Part shown: positions 34,051 through 42,507 of the stretch, piece after piece | Position numbering within the stretch: the stretch's first letter is position 1 | How the letters are laid out: each line of letters opens with the position of its first letter | NCBI GenBank assembly: GCA_016716005.1 | Contig: JADJXE010000001.1 | Coordinates: 1,377,001 to 1,441,000 of the forward strand | Source of the DNA: Acidimicrobiales bacterium | GTDB lineage: Bacteria > Actinomycetota > Acidimicrobiia > Acidimicrobiales > JADJXE01 | DNA: 64,000 nt | Direction: 5' to 3' | Program-made: the position numbers and the translations under genes | The notes under the pieces: model-generated | What the model saw: only the letters and a program-made list of their open reading frames with translations | Told to the model about the DNA's origin: nothing | Database searches by the model: none

Positions 34051-35538
34051 GTGGCGCTCGACCCGAGGACCCCCGTCATCGTGGGCGTCGGCCAGACGCT
34101 CCAGCGCGTCGACGCCATCGCCGACGCTCGCGAGCCCGTCGACCTCATCGCCGAGGCCGTCGAGCGGGCAGCCGACGACGCCGGCACCCGCCGCCTGCTG
34201 GCGCAGGCCGGTGCCCTCCGGGTGGTGCGCCTGCTGTCGTGGCGCTACCGGGACCCCGGCCGCCTCGTCGCCGATCGGGTGGGTGCCACCGGTGCCCGCA
34301 CCACCTACACCGCCGCAGGTGGGAACACGCCCCAGTCCCTCCTCAACGACACCGCCCTCGCGATCCAGCGGGGCGAGCTCGACGTCGCCGTCCTGGCCGG
34401 GGGCGAGTGCTGGCGCACGCGCATGCGGGCCCGGCGCGCCGAGACGACCCTCGACTGGACGGTGCAGGGCGACGACGCGGAGCCCGACGAGGGCTTCGGC
34501 ACGGAGCTCAGCATGGTGCACCCGGCCGAGCAGGCCCGGGGCATCTTCCTGCCGGTGCAGGTGTACCCGATGTTCGAGAGCGCCCTGCGGGCCGCTGCCG
34601 GCGAGGGCATCGACGAGCACCAGGCGCGGATCGCCGAGCTCTGGGCCGGCTTCAGCGCGGTCGCCGCCGCCAACCCGTACGCGTGGATCCGCGAGGCCCG
34701 AACCGCCGAGGAGATCCGCACCGTGTCGGCGTCGAACCGGATGATCGGGTTCCCGTACCCCAAGCTCATGAACTCGAACAACGACGTCGACCAGGCGGCA
34801 GCGGTGATCGTGTGCGCCGCCGAGCGGGCCCGGGCCCTCGGCGTGCCCGAGGATCGCTGGGTGTTCCCCCTGGCCGGCACCGACGCCCACGACCACTACC
34901 ACGTCACCAACCGCGCCGACCTGCACTCGTCGCCGGCGATCCGCACCGCCGGCCGGCGGGCGCTCGAGCTGGCCGGCGTGGGCGTGGACGACCTGGCCCA
35001 CGTCGACCTGTACTCGTGCTTCCCGTCGGCCGTGCAGATCGCGGCGGCCGAGCTCGGGCTGGGGCTCGACCGGCCGCTCACCGTCACCGGCGGCCTGAGC
35101 TTCGCCGGCGGGCCGTGGAACAACTACGTGATGCACGCCATCGCCACCATGGCCGACCGGCTCCGGGCCGAGCCCGGCGCGCGGGGTCTCGTGACGGCCA
35201 ACGGCGGCTACGTCACCAAGCACGCCTTCGGCGTCTACGCCACGACGCCCCCGGCCGAGGGCTTCCGCCACGACGACGCCCAGGAGGTGGTCGACGCCCT
35301 CCCCCGGCGCGAGGCCGCCGAGGAGCACGACGGCCCTGTCACCATCGAGGCGTACACCGTCATGCACGACCGCGAGGGCGCGCCCGAGACCTTCATCGCC
35401 GCCTGCCTCACGCCCGACGGCCGGCGTGGCTGGGGCGTGAGCCGCGAGCTGGCCCTCGCCAAGAGCGCCACGATCGAGGACGGCATCGTCGGCCGGGCCG
35501 CCCACCTGGCCGCAGACGGGGCCGTCGAGCTGACCTAG
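34051..35538 (+). CDS. Thiolase-like acetyl-CoA acetyltransferase family protein
   Basis: A 495-residue protein of the actinobacterial thiolase-like/SCP2-type group (resembling Rv1867). The thiolase fold signature is visible at LAIQRGELDVAVLAGGECW, DLYSCFPSAVQ and LVTANGGYVTKHAFGVY. The usual nucleophile Cys position (C-x-S-G) is occupied by GGNTPQ, so classical Claisen chemistry is doubtful. Residues after about 425 form an appended OB-fold-like domain (VTIEAYTVMHDREGAPETFIAACL). GTG at 34051 with GAGGAG four bases upstream. Likely role in fatty acid or sterol metabolism. The palindrome in its promoter links it to the acyl-CoA dehydrogenase. Confidence 0.75.
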   Translation: MALDPRTPVIVGVGQTLQRVDAIADAREPVDLIAEAVERAADDAGTRRLLAQAGALRVVRLLSWRYRDPGRLVADRVGATGARTTYTAAGGNTPQSLLNDTALAIQRGELDVAVLAGGECWRTRMRARRAETTLDWTVQGDDAEPDEGFGTELSMVHPAEQARGIFLPVQVYPMFESALRAAAGEGIDEHQARIAELWAGFSAVAAANPYAWIREARTAEEIRTVSASNRMIGFPYPKLMNSNNDVDQAAAVIVCAAERARALGVPEDRWVFPLAGTDAHDHYHVTNRADLHSSPAIRTAGRRALELAGVGVDDLAHVDLYSCFPSAVQIAAAELGLGLDRPLTVTGGLSFAGGPWNNYVMHAIATMADRLRAEPGARGLVTANGGYVTKHAFGVYATTPPAEGFRHDDAQEVVDALPRREAAEEHDGPVTIEAYTVMHDREGAPETFIAACLTPDGRRGWGVSRELALAKSATIEDGIVGRAAHLAADGAVELT

Positions 35539-35554
35539 AACGGTCGAGCCCCAC

Positions 35555-35560
35555 TAGGGT
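35555..35560 (+). promoter_or_regulatory. TAGGGT -10 element of the GH43-like gene
   Basis: TAGGGT ends seven bases before the GTG at 35568, with no ribosome-binding sequence. Leaderless-type arrangement, 17 bases after the thiolase-like stop. Confidence 0.45.
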
Positions 35561-35567
35561 CGCGCCC

Positions 35568-36866
35568 GTGCGGGTGAGCCGGGCCACCCTCGTCGCCGCG
35601 CTCGCGGTGCTGGCGCTGGCGCTGGCCGACCTGCCGTCGTCCGGCGCGGCCGCCGCCGACGCCCCGGCGGCCGACGTCCCGGGCATCGGCCACGTCGGCC
35701 TCGACGGCATCGCCGACCCGCACGTGGTGCGCGTCGGCGACGTGTGGTTCGCCTTCGCCACGTCCCATGGCGACGTGAACGTGCCCGTGGCCATGAGCGC
35801 CGACCTGCACACCTGGACGCTGGCCGCCGACGCCCTGCCGGCCGCCACGTTCCCCGCGTGGGCGGAGGGCCCGGTGTGGGCCCCCGGAGCGATCGACGCC
35901 GGGGGCCGATGGCTGCTGTTCTTCTCGGCCGGCTGGCGCGGCGACTGGCGCCGGTGCATCGGCGTCGCCGTCGCCGACTGGCCGGCCGGCCCGTACCGGG
36001 CCGCCACCGACCGCCCCCTCACCTGCGGGGCCACGACCGAGGCGTGGGGCGCCATCGACCCTCTCCCCTACCGCGACGGCACCGGGCAGCTGTACCTGGC
36101 CTGGAAGGACACCGTGTCGGCGCGCCAGCTCTGGGCTGCTCCGCTCACGCCCGACGGGCTGGCGGTGGCGTCGGCCCCGCGCCACCTCCTCGACGGCGAG
36201 CCCGGCTGGGAGGACGAGGGGATCGAGAACCCGGCCATGGTCGAGGCGGCCGGCGCCTGGTGGCTCGTGTACTCGGGCGGCTGGTGGACCGACGGCCGCA
36301 GCGCGGTGGGGTACGCCCGCTGCGACGGGCCCCTCGGGCCGTGCACCAAGGTCACCCGCGACGCCCCGTGGCTGGCCACGCGACCCGGCCTGATCGGCCC
36401 CGGCGGCGCCACCTTCACCACCGGACCCACCGGTGAGCCGTGGATGGTGCTGCACGCCTGGGACCCCGCCCGCCCCAGCCTCGACGCCGGGGGCGCCCGC
36501 CAGCTCCGCGCCCACCCGGTGCGGTTCACCGTGACCGGTCCCCGGCTCGGCTCCAGGCCGCCGGTGGGGGTCCTCGAGCAGGCCCGCCACGAGCCGGGAG
36601 GGCTCCGCCTGGGTGGGTGGGCCGTCGACCCCGACAGCCCGGCGCAGCCGGTCGCCGTCGCCGTCGCCGTCGACGGCGTGGTCGTGGGCACGGTTCCCGC
36701 CGACCGTCCCCGACCCGAGCTGGCGGCGTTCCTGGGCGCGCCCGGCGCCGCCATCGGGTTCGAGGTGGTGGTGGGCCTGCCGGCCGGGGCCCGGACGGTG
36801 TGCGCCGAGGCCGTCGGCTCGGCGCCGGGCGACCCGTTCCCCCTGGGCTGCGCCGACCTCCGCTGA
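35568..36866 (+). CDS. Secreted GH43-like beta-propeller glycosidase
   Basis: A 432-residue exported protein. The signal peptide covers residues 1-30 (hydrophobic core LVAALAVLALALADL, Ala-rich cleavage area). Residues about 45-330 look like the five-bladed propeller of family 43, with the candidate general base Asp in GIADPHVV, the pKa-modulating Asp in GAIDPLPY and the candidate general acid Glu in GIENPAM. A C-terminal domain (about 335-432) begins PGGLRLGGWAVDPDSP, a repeat-type module common in secreted actinobacterial proteins. Substrate could be an arabinan or xylan-type polymer or host glycan; not known. GTG at 35568; a second GTG lies six bases further on. Confidence 0.75.
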   Translation: MRVSRATLVAALAVLALALADLPSSGAAAADAPAADVPGIGHVGLDGIADPHVVRVGDVWFAFATSHGDVNVPVAMSADLHTWTLAADALPAATFPAWAEGPVWAPGAIDAGGRWLLFFSAGWRGDWRRCIGVAVADWPAGPYRAATDRPLTCGATTEAWGAIDPLPYRDGTGQLYLAWKDTVSARQLWAAPLTPDGLAVASAPRHLLDGEPGWEDEGIENPAMVEAAGAWWLVYSGGWWTDGRSAVGYARCDGPLGPCTKVTRDAPWLATRPGLIGPGGATFTTGPTGEPWMVLHAWDPARPSLDAGGARQLRAHPVRFTVTGPRLGSRPPVGVLEQARHEPGGLRLGGWAVDPDSPAQPVAVAVAVDGVVVGTVPADRPRPELAAFLGAPGAAIGFEVVVGLPAGARTVCAEAVGSAPGDPFPLGCADLR

Positions 36867-36902
36867 CGAGGGCGCGCCCGGTCGGCAGGAGCCGGTGGGG
36901 CG

Positions 36903-37895
36903 CTAGCGGGCGCCGGCCCAGAGCTGGAAGTCGTGGGGGTAGCCGAGCTCGATGGCGCTGGCCTCGTCGAGCACGGCTTCGTGCTCGGGGGCGAGCCGCC
37001 AGCCCATCGCCCCGAGGTTCTCGTCCAGCTGCTCGACGGTGCGCGCCCCGATGATGGGGGCGGTGACGCCGGGCCGGGTGATCACCCAGTTGAGGGCCAC
37101 CTGCGCGGAGGTGTGGCCGGTGGCGCCCGCGACCGTGCGGACGGCCTCGGCGATCGCCAGGTTGCGCTCGGTGAGCCGGCGCCGCATCAGCGCCGCCGAG
37201 GGGGTGCCGTCGGCGGCCCGCGACTCGGCCGGCGGCTCCTCGCCGGGCCGGTACTTGCCCGTCAGCAGGCCGCCGCCCAGGGGGCTCCACGGCAGCACCG
37301 CGATGCCGTCGTGCCGGCAGAGGGGCAGCAGCTCGCGCTCGAGGTCGCGCACCGCCAGCGAGTACTGGGGCTGGAGGGACACGAAGGGCTCCCAGCCGTG
37401 CCGCTCGGCCACCCCGTTGGCCTTCGCCAGCTGCCAGGCGGTGAAGTTCGACGCCCCGAGGTAGCGGACCTTGCCGGCTCGCACCGCGTCGTCGAGCGCC
37501 GAGAGGGTCTCCTCCAACGGCGTGGTGGGATCCCAGCAGTGCACCTGGTACAGGTCGATGAAGTCGGTACCGAGCCGGCGCAGGGAGGCGTGCAGCCCGT
37601 CGAGCACGTGGCGGCGCGAGAGCCCGGCGTCGTTCGGGCCCGAGCCCATGGGGAAGCGCACCTTGGTGGCCAGGACCACGTCGTCTCGGCGCCCGGCCAG
37701 CGCCCGCCCGACGAGCTCCTCGGAGGCCCCCTCGGCGTACACGTCGGCGGTGTCGATGAAGGTGCCGCCCACGTCGAGGAAGCGGTCGATCATCGCCCTG
37801 CTCTCGACCTCGTCGGACTCGCGGGCGAAGGTCATGGCCCCGAGGCACACCTCCGAGACCCGTAGGCCGGTGCGGCCCAGGCGCACGTACTCCAC
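36903..37895 (-). CDS. Aldo/keto reductase
   Basis: A 330-residue NADP(H)-dependent oxidoreductase of the AKR superfamily (YajO/AKR11-12 type). Catalytic tetrad residues are present: Asp48 and Tyr53 in IDTADVYAEG, Lys78 in LATKV and the His in LYQVHCWDP. The cofactor region ITRPGVTAPIIGARTVEQLDEN is near the C-terminus. GTG start with GGGGGAG upstream. It is divergent from the zinc alcohol dehydrogenase across 70 bases, so the pair may be co-regulated. The substrate is not predictable. Confidence 0.92.
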   Translation of the reverse strand: MEYVRLGRTGLRVSEVCLGAMTFARESDEVESRAMIDRFLDVGGTFIDTADVYAEGASEELVGRALAGRRDDVVLATKVRFPMGSGPNDAGLSRRHVLDGLHASLRRLGTDFIDLYQVHCWDPTTPLEETLSALDDAVRAGKVRYLGASNFTAWQLAKANGVAERHGWEPFVSLQPQYSLAVRDLERELLPLCRHDGIAVLPWSPLGGGLLTGKYRPGEEPPAESRAADGTPSAALMRRRLTERNLAIAEAVRTVAGATGHTSAQVALNWVITRPGVTAPIIGARTVEQLDENLGAMGWRLAPEHEAVLDEASAIELGYPHDFQLWAGAR

Positions 37896-37965
37896 GCTGC
37901 TCCCCCCTCGCTCGGACGACCTCGCTCAACGTAGTGTCCGCGCGACGACGATCGGGGGGGATGGC

Positions 37966-39015
37966 ATGCGCGCTGCCACCATGCGCAACTGGGAGCTGCG
38001 GGTCGACGAGGTGCCCGAGCCGGTGCCGGGTCCCGGCCAGGCGCTCGTGCGCACCCTCGCCTGCGGGATCTGCGGATCCGACCTGCACCTGCTCCGGCAC
38101 GGCGCCCGCCAGCTGGCCCTCACGGCCGAGCTGAGCGAGGGGCTGCCGCCCGACCCGACGAGGCCGGTGGCCCTGGACCCGGCCCACGACGTCGTCATGG
38201 GCCACGAGTTCTGCGCCGAGGTGGTCGAGCTGGGGCCCGACTGCCACAACCTGAACGTGGGCGACCGGGTCGTGTCGATGCCGGTGGCCTTCGACGCCGG
38301 CGGCGTGCACGCGCTCGGGTTCTCCAACCGCTACCCGGGCGGCTACGCCGAGCTCATGGTGCTGAACGACACGCTGGCCCTGCAGGTGCCGAACGGCCTC
38401 GACCACCGGCTGGCCGCGCTCACCGAGCCCCTCGCGGTGGGCGTGCACGCCGTGAACAAGTCAGGCATCGTGCAGGGCGAGGCCGCGCTGGTGCTGGGCT
38501 GCGGTCCCGTCGGCCTGGCCGTCATCGCCGACCTGGCCATGCGCGGCATCGAGCCCATCGTCGCCGCCGACTTCTCGCCGACCCGCAGGCGCCTGGCGGC
38601 CCACCTCGGCGCCCACGAGGTCGTGGACCCCCGCGACGAGCGGGCGATCGACGCCTGGCGCCGGGTCGACGGCACGCGACCCCTGGTGATCTTCGAGGCC
38701 GTGGGCGTGCCCGGCATGATCGACCAGGCGATGGTCATGGCGCCCCGTGCCACCCGCATCCTGGTGGTCGGCGCCTGCATGGAGGACGACACGATCCGCC
38801 CCCTGGCGGGCATCGGGCGCGAGCTCACCATCCAGTTCGCCCTCGCCTACGAGCCCCACGAGTTCGCGGGTGCCCTCCAGGCGATCGCCGAGGGCCGGGT
38901 GGACGTGGCGCCGCTCATCACCGGCACCGTCGACGTCGACGGCGTTCCCCAGGCCTTCGTCGACCTGGCCGACCCGGAGGCGCACGCCAAGATCCTCGTG
39001 GAGCCGGGGGCGTAG
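37966..39015 (+). CDS. Zinc-binding medium-chain alcohol dehydrogenase
   Basis: A 349-residue MDR-family oxidoreductase. The catalytic zinc site has CGICGSDLH (Cys33/Cys36) and GHE (79-81). NAD(P) binds at LVLGCGPVGLAVIADLA. The structural zinc Cys cluster is absent and replaced by a longer loop (about 45-70: GARQLALTAELSEGLPPDP), as in some actinobacterial threonine/sorbitol-type dehydrogenases. ATG at 37966 follows a G-rich stretch; an out-of-frame ATG lies five bases upstream. The start region has a TAGTGT element 28 bases upstream. Confidence 0.9.
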   Translation: MRAATMRNWELRVDEVPEPVPGPGQALVRTLACGICGSDLHLLRHGARQLALTAELSEGLPPDPTRPVALDPAHDVVMGHEFCAEVVELGPDCHNLNVGDRVVSMPVAFDAGGVHALGFSNRYPGGYAELMVLNDTLALQVPNGLDHRLAALTEPLAVGVHAVNKSGIVQGEAALVLGCGPVGLAVIADLAMRGIEPIVAADFSPTRRRLAAHLGAHEVVDPRDERAIDAWRRVDGTRPLVIFEAVGVPGMIDQAMVMAPRATRILVVGACMEDDTIRPLAGIGRELTIQFALAYEPHEFAGALQAIAEGRVDVAPLITGTVDVDGVPQAFVDLADPEAHAKILVEPGA

Positions 39016-39037
39016 CCAGGGCTGCGCCGCGTCGGGC

Positions 39038-39934
39038 TCAGGTGGCGACGAGGATCCGGTCCCGGCCGGCCAGGTCGGGCCGCACCTCGACCCGCTCGAA
39101 GCCGGCGGCGCGGGCGAGCGCGGTGGCCGCGCCGCCCTGGGTGTCGCCGATCTCGAGCACCGCTGCGCCGCCGGGGGAGATCCAGCCGGGGGCGGCGGCG
39201 AGGATCGCCTCGATGCACTCGAGGCCGGTGGGCCCTGCCACCAGCGCCTCGGCGGGCTCCCAGTCGGCGACCTCGGCCGGCAGGACCTCGCCCGCGGCGA
39301 CGTAGGGCGGGTTGGCGACCACCAGGTCGACGCGGCCCCGCAGGTGCGCCGGCAGCGCGCCGAACCACGAGCCCTCGGCCAGGCGGACGCGCGTGGCACC
39401 CCTGCCGATCCCGGCCAGGTTCGCGCTCGCGACCTCGAGGGCCCGGGGCGAGGCGTCCGTCGCCCACACCTCCACGTCGCCGCGCAGCTCGGCGGCCAGC
39501 GAGAGGGCGATCGCCCCCGACCCCGTGCCCAGGTCCACCAACACCAGGGGACGGGGGCGGCAGGCTGCCTCGCCCAGCGCGGCCTCGACCACCTGCTCGG
39601 TCTCCGGCCGCGGGATCAGCACCCGTCGGTCGACGAACAGGTCGAGCGTGCGGAACCCCCAGCGGCCGACGACGTACTGCAGCGGCTCGCCGGTCAGGCG
39701 CCGCTGCAGCATCACGTCGAAGAACGCGACCCCCCGCTCGGTCGCCGGGTCGTCCAGGCCGGCGGCGAAGAGGCCGCCCTCGCTGCCGGAGGCCCGCTCG
39801 ACCAGGCAGCGGGCGTCGACCTCGGGGTGCGGCAACCCCGCGGCCCGGCAGCGATCCTCGGCCTCGCGGAGGAGGGCTCGCCAGGCGAGGCCGCCCTGGC
39901 CCGGTTCGGACGGGACCTCGGACGGACCGGTCAT
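39038..39934 (-). CDS. prmC: Peptide chain release factor N5-glutamine methyltransferase
   Basis: Methylates the Gln of the GGQ motif in release factors using SAM. The 298-residue protein has the N-terminal helical domain, IPRPETEQVVEAAL, LVDLGTGSGAIALSLA for SAM binding and the VANPPY catalytic loop. The ATG shares its first base with the prfA stop (TGATG), so the enzyme is coupled to its substrate gene prfA. In other actinobacteria a sua5/tsaC gene follows prmC; here none does, and the next gene is a convergent alcohol dehydrogenase. Confidence 0.96.
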   Translation of the reverse strand: MTGPSEVPSEPGQGGLAWRALLREAEDRCRAAGLPHPEVDARCLVERASGSEGGLFAAGLDDPATERGVAFFDVMLQRRLTGEPLQYVVGRWGFRTLDLFVDRRVLIPRPETEQVVEAALGEAACRPRPLVLVDLGTGSGAIALSLAAELRGDVEVWATDASPRALEVASANLAGIGRGATRVRLAEGSWFGALPAHLRGRVDLVVANPPYVAAGEVLPAEVADWEPAEALVAGPTGLECIEAILAAAPGWISPGGAAVLEIGDTQGGAATALARAAGFERVEVRPDLAGRDRILVAT

Positions 39935-41001
39935 CACGGGGCGGCGGCGGCCAGCTGCTGGGCCCGCTCGGCGGCGATGAGCGCCTCGACGACCTCGTCG
40001 AGCTCGCCCGCCAGCACCCGGTCGAGCCGGTACAGGGTGAGGCCGATGCGGTGGTCGCTCACCCGGTTCTCCTTGAAGTTGTAGGTGCGGATCTTCTCCG
40101 ACCGGCCCCCGCCGCCGATCTGGCCGCGACGGGCCGCGGACAGCTCGGCGCTCTGGCGATCCTGCTCGGCCTTCAGCAGCCGGGCGCGCAGCACCTGGAG
40201 GGCCTTGGCCCGGTTCTGCAGCTGGCTCTTCTCGTCCTGCATGCTGACGACCATCCCCGTGGGCTTGTGCGTGATCCGCACCGCGGAGTCGGTGGTGTTC
40301 ACCGACTGGCCGCCCGGGCCCGACGAGCGGTACACGTCGACCTGCAGGTCGTTGGGGTCGATGTGCACGTCGACCTCCTTGGCCTCGGGAAGCACCGTCA
40401 CCGTCGCCGACGAGGTGTGGATGCGGCCCTGGCTCTCGGTGACCGGCACCCGCTGGACCCGGTGGGGCCCGCCCTCGTGCTTCATGTGCGACCACACGCT
40501 GTCGCCCTTGAGGAGGAAGGTGATCTCGTTGTAGCCGCCCAGGTCCGACGGATCGGCCGACAGCACCTCGAGCCTCCATCCCATACGGGTCGCGTAGCCC
40601 TGGTACATGGTGAACAGGTCGCGGGCGAACAGGTTCGCCTCCTCGCCCCCCTCGGCGCCGCGGATCTCGACGATCACGTTCCGCCCGTCGTTCGGGTCCG
40701 TGGGGAGCAGCAGCGTCTTCAGCTCGCCGTCGAGGCGCTCGAGGTCGGCCTCGGCCTCGTCGATCTCGACGCGCATGGCCTCGCGGTCGTCGCCGGTGGC
40801 GTCGGCGAACATCTCACGCGCCGCCTCCAGGTCGTCGCGACGCCCCTGGTAGCGACGCAGGCAGGCCACGATCGGCTCGAGCTCCTTGTGCCGCTTCGAG
40901 ACCTCGCGGAGGGCGACGGGGTCGGCCAGCACCTCGGGGTCGGCCAGGCGCGCCTCGGCGGCGTCGTACTCGCGCGCCAGCTCCGAGAGGCGGTCCTGCA
41001 T
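39934..41001 (-). CDS. prfA: Peptide chain release factor 1
   Basis: Recognises UAA and UAG stop codons. The 355-residue protein has the anticodon-like PVT tripeptide (VQRVPVTESQGR) and the catalytic GGQ in SSGPGGQSVNTTDSAVRI, and standard length. The ATG at 41001 is six bases after a TACCCT element (41008-41013), suggesting an extra leaderless promoter within the operon. Upstream gene ends five bases before the start. Confidence 0.98.
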   Translation of the reverse strand: MQDRLSELAREYDAAEARLADPEVLADPVALREVSKRHKELEPIVACLRRYQGRRDDLEAAREMFADATGDDREAMRVEIDEAEADLERLDGELKTLLLPTDPNDGRNVIVEIRGAEGGEEANLFARDLFTMYQGYATRMGWRLEVLSADPSDLGGYNEITFLLKGDSVWSHMKHEGGPHRVQRVPVTESQGRIHTSSATVTVLPEAKEVDVHIDPNDLQVDVYRSSGPGGQSVNTTDSAVRITHKPTGMVVSMQDEKSQLQNRAKALQVLRARLLKAEQDRQSAELSAARRGQIGGGGRSEKIRTYNFKENRVSDHRIGLTLYRLDRVLAGELDEVVEALIAAERAQQLAAAAP

Positions 41002-41005
41002 GCCG

Positions 41006-42022
41006 TCAGGGTACCGATCGCTCGACGGTGACGACCTCGGCCGGCTCCACCAGCGCCCCCGCCAGCTCCCGGGTGATCGGGTGGGCGTCGCGGGCCGGCA
41101 CCGCCAGCACGAGGCGGGCGCCCCGGCCGTCGGCCAGCCGGGCGTCGGCCGCGAAGGGGACGAGGTCGAGGTCGATGCCCACCGACGTCACCACCACCAT
41201 CGGCCGACCCGCCGGATCGGTGCCGCCGGCCACCGCCGGCACCGGCTCCTTCAGGTTGGTGCGGGCGACCGGAGGGTCGACGGGGACCAGGTGGGCGGCG
41301 CCCACCAGCCCGGGCCGGGCGATGATCCTGGCGCGCAGCGCCCGCTCGGCCGCGAGGCGGTGGAGCGGGTGCGGGCGCGTGGCCTCCACCCGGTGGCGCC
41401 GCACGGTCGCGACCACGCCGGCCAGGGCCTCGGCGGTGGGCCGGTCGCCGTGCAGCTGCTGGAAGGCCTCCCGGTCGTGGCGGCCGACCCCCACCTGGAG
41501 GCGGACCTCGTCGGCCTCGACCACCACGCGGGCCACCTCGAGGCCGGCGACCTCGCCCACCAGCACCCCGCGCTCCACGACGGGATCGGCGCCGGCGCCG
41601 GCGATCACCTCGGCCAGGGCCGCCGCCCGGGGGTCCAGCCGAGCGGGCGGGTCGAGGGGCGCCGGTACGGCCGCCACCAGCCCTGTGCCCTCGATCGCCC
41701 AGACGCGGGGCGGGACGCGGAACAGCGCGGCCCGCCTGGCCAGCAGCCCCGCCGCGCCCGCGGCGAGCAGCTGGAGGTCGGACACGCCGTTGCGGCGTGC
41801 CCAGGCCAGGGCCGGCCCCAGCGCCCGCTGCGGCCGATCCTCGGCGAGCACCCACCCGCGACCTCCGGCGTGCAGGGCCGCGCCACCCGGGAAGGTCGCG
41901 GTCTCGGCGTCGCCCGGGGCGCCGGCCCCGGTGGCGGCCAACACTCGGAGCTTGGCCGCCAGCAGCGCCGCCCGTCGTTCGGGCTCGGGGCCGGGGTCGG
42001 GGTCGGGCGCCCGCCCGCTCAC
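41006..42022 (-). CDS. Conserved protein of unknown function between rpmE and prfA
   Basis: A 338-residue soluble protein, rich in Ala, Arg, Val and Asp, with no signal peptide or membrane helix. I do not recognise a family. The N-terminal half contains VSDLQLLAAGAAGLLARRAALF and VWAIEGTGLVAAVPAPL, and the C-terminal part GRPMVVVTSVGIDLDLVPFAADARL. The pattern of alternating hydrophobic strands suggests an alpha/beta protein. The GTG at 42022 follows a G-rich stretch. It is inserted between rpmE and prfA, a position that in Mycobacterium is empty. The clean coding bias and tight packing argue that it is real. Confidence 0.7.
   Translation of the reverse strand: MSGRAPDPDPGPEPERRAALLAAKLRVLAATGAGAPGDAETATFPGGAALHAGGRGWVLAEDRPQRALGPALAWARRNGVSDLQLLAAGAAGLLARRAALFRVPPRVWAIEGTGLVAAVPAPLDPPARLDPRAAALAEVIAGAGADPVVERGVLVGEVAGLEVARVVVEADEVRLQVGVGRHDREAFQQLHGDRPTAEALAGVVATVRRHRVEATRPHPLHRLAAERALRARIIARPGLVGAAHLVPVDPPVARTNLKEPVPAVAGGTDPAGRPMVVVTSVGIDLDLVPFAADARLADGRGARLVLAVPARDAHPITRELAGALVEPAEVVTVERSVP
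41008..41013 (-). promoter_or_regulatory. TACCCT -10 element before prfA
   Basis: Minus-strand TACCCT ends six bases before the prfA ATG and overlaps the stop codon of the preceding gene. Same spacing as the other leaderless-type elements in the window. Confidence 0.38.
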
Positions 42023-42155
42023 GCCCCCACCCCTGGACGGGGCCGACCGGACGCGCACCGGCCCCCGCACGCAACGGGGGCCGGGGTCACCTCGCTGGCG
42101 CCGACGCGGCCGCCGGACGGTGCGAGCGTGGCGGACAGGCGCGCGGGCCCGGGGC

Positions 42156-42386
42156 TCAGGCCTCCGCCTTCTTGCCCTTGGCCGTCTTGCGCTGGCCGTA
42201 GCGGCGCTGGAAGCGCTCGACGCGGCCACCGGAGTCGACGAGCTTCTGCTTGCCGGTGAAGAAGGGGTGGCACTCGTTGCACAGCTCCGCGTGCAGGCTC
42301 TCCACCGTCGAGCGGGTGGTGAAGGTGTTGCCGCACGAGCACCGCACGGTGGTGACGACGTACTGCGGATGGATGTCGGCCTTCAT
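42156..42386 (-). CDS. rpmE: Ribosomal protein L31, zinc-binding form
   Basis: A 76-residue large-subunit protein. It begins MKADIHPQYVVTTVRCSCGNTF and carries the zinc ligands CxC and CxxC (CSCGN and CNECH), then PFFTGKQKLVDSGGRVERF and a basic tail. The presence of the cysteines marks it as the C+ paralogue that stores zinc. ATG at 42386 with a GGGAGA sequence about ten bases upstream. Expected position between rho and prfA. Confidence 0.97.
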   Translation of the reverse strand: MKADIHPQYVVTTVRCSCGNTFTTRSTVESLHAELCNECHPFFTGKQKLVDSGGRVERFQRRYGQRKTAKGKKAEA

Positions 42387-42445
42387 GGCGGCGTCTCCCT
42401 GGGAGATCGGACCCTCTAGTGTGCCGCGCCCGGGCGCCGCAGCCA

Positions 42446-42480
42446 ACCCGGCACCCGGCACCCGGCACCCGGCACCCGGC
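42446..42480. repeat. Five tandem copies of a 7-base repeat between rho and rpmE
   Basis: ACCCGGC is repeated five times without error (plus-strand view), followed by a degenerate sixth copy. In the transcribed (minus) strand it gives five GGG runs with four-base TGCC loops, a G-quadruplex-capable motif in the rho-rpmE intergenic mRNA. Confidence 0.85.
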
Positions 42481-42507
42481 ACCGGCACGGCTGGTCGGAC
42501 GGGCCGG

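Noticed and set aside
32028..34187. A 719-residue version of the C-methyltransferase
   Set aside because: The extra N-terminus is antisense shadow of the phosphatase gene. The zinc-binding domain starts at the GTG at 33287, which overlaps the upstream stop as GTGA.
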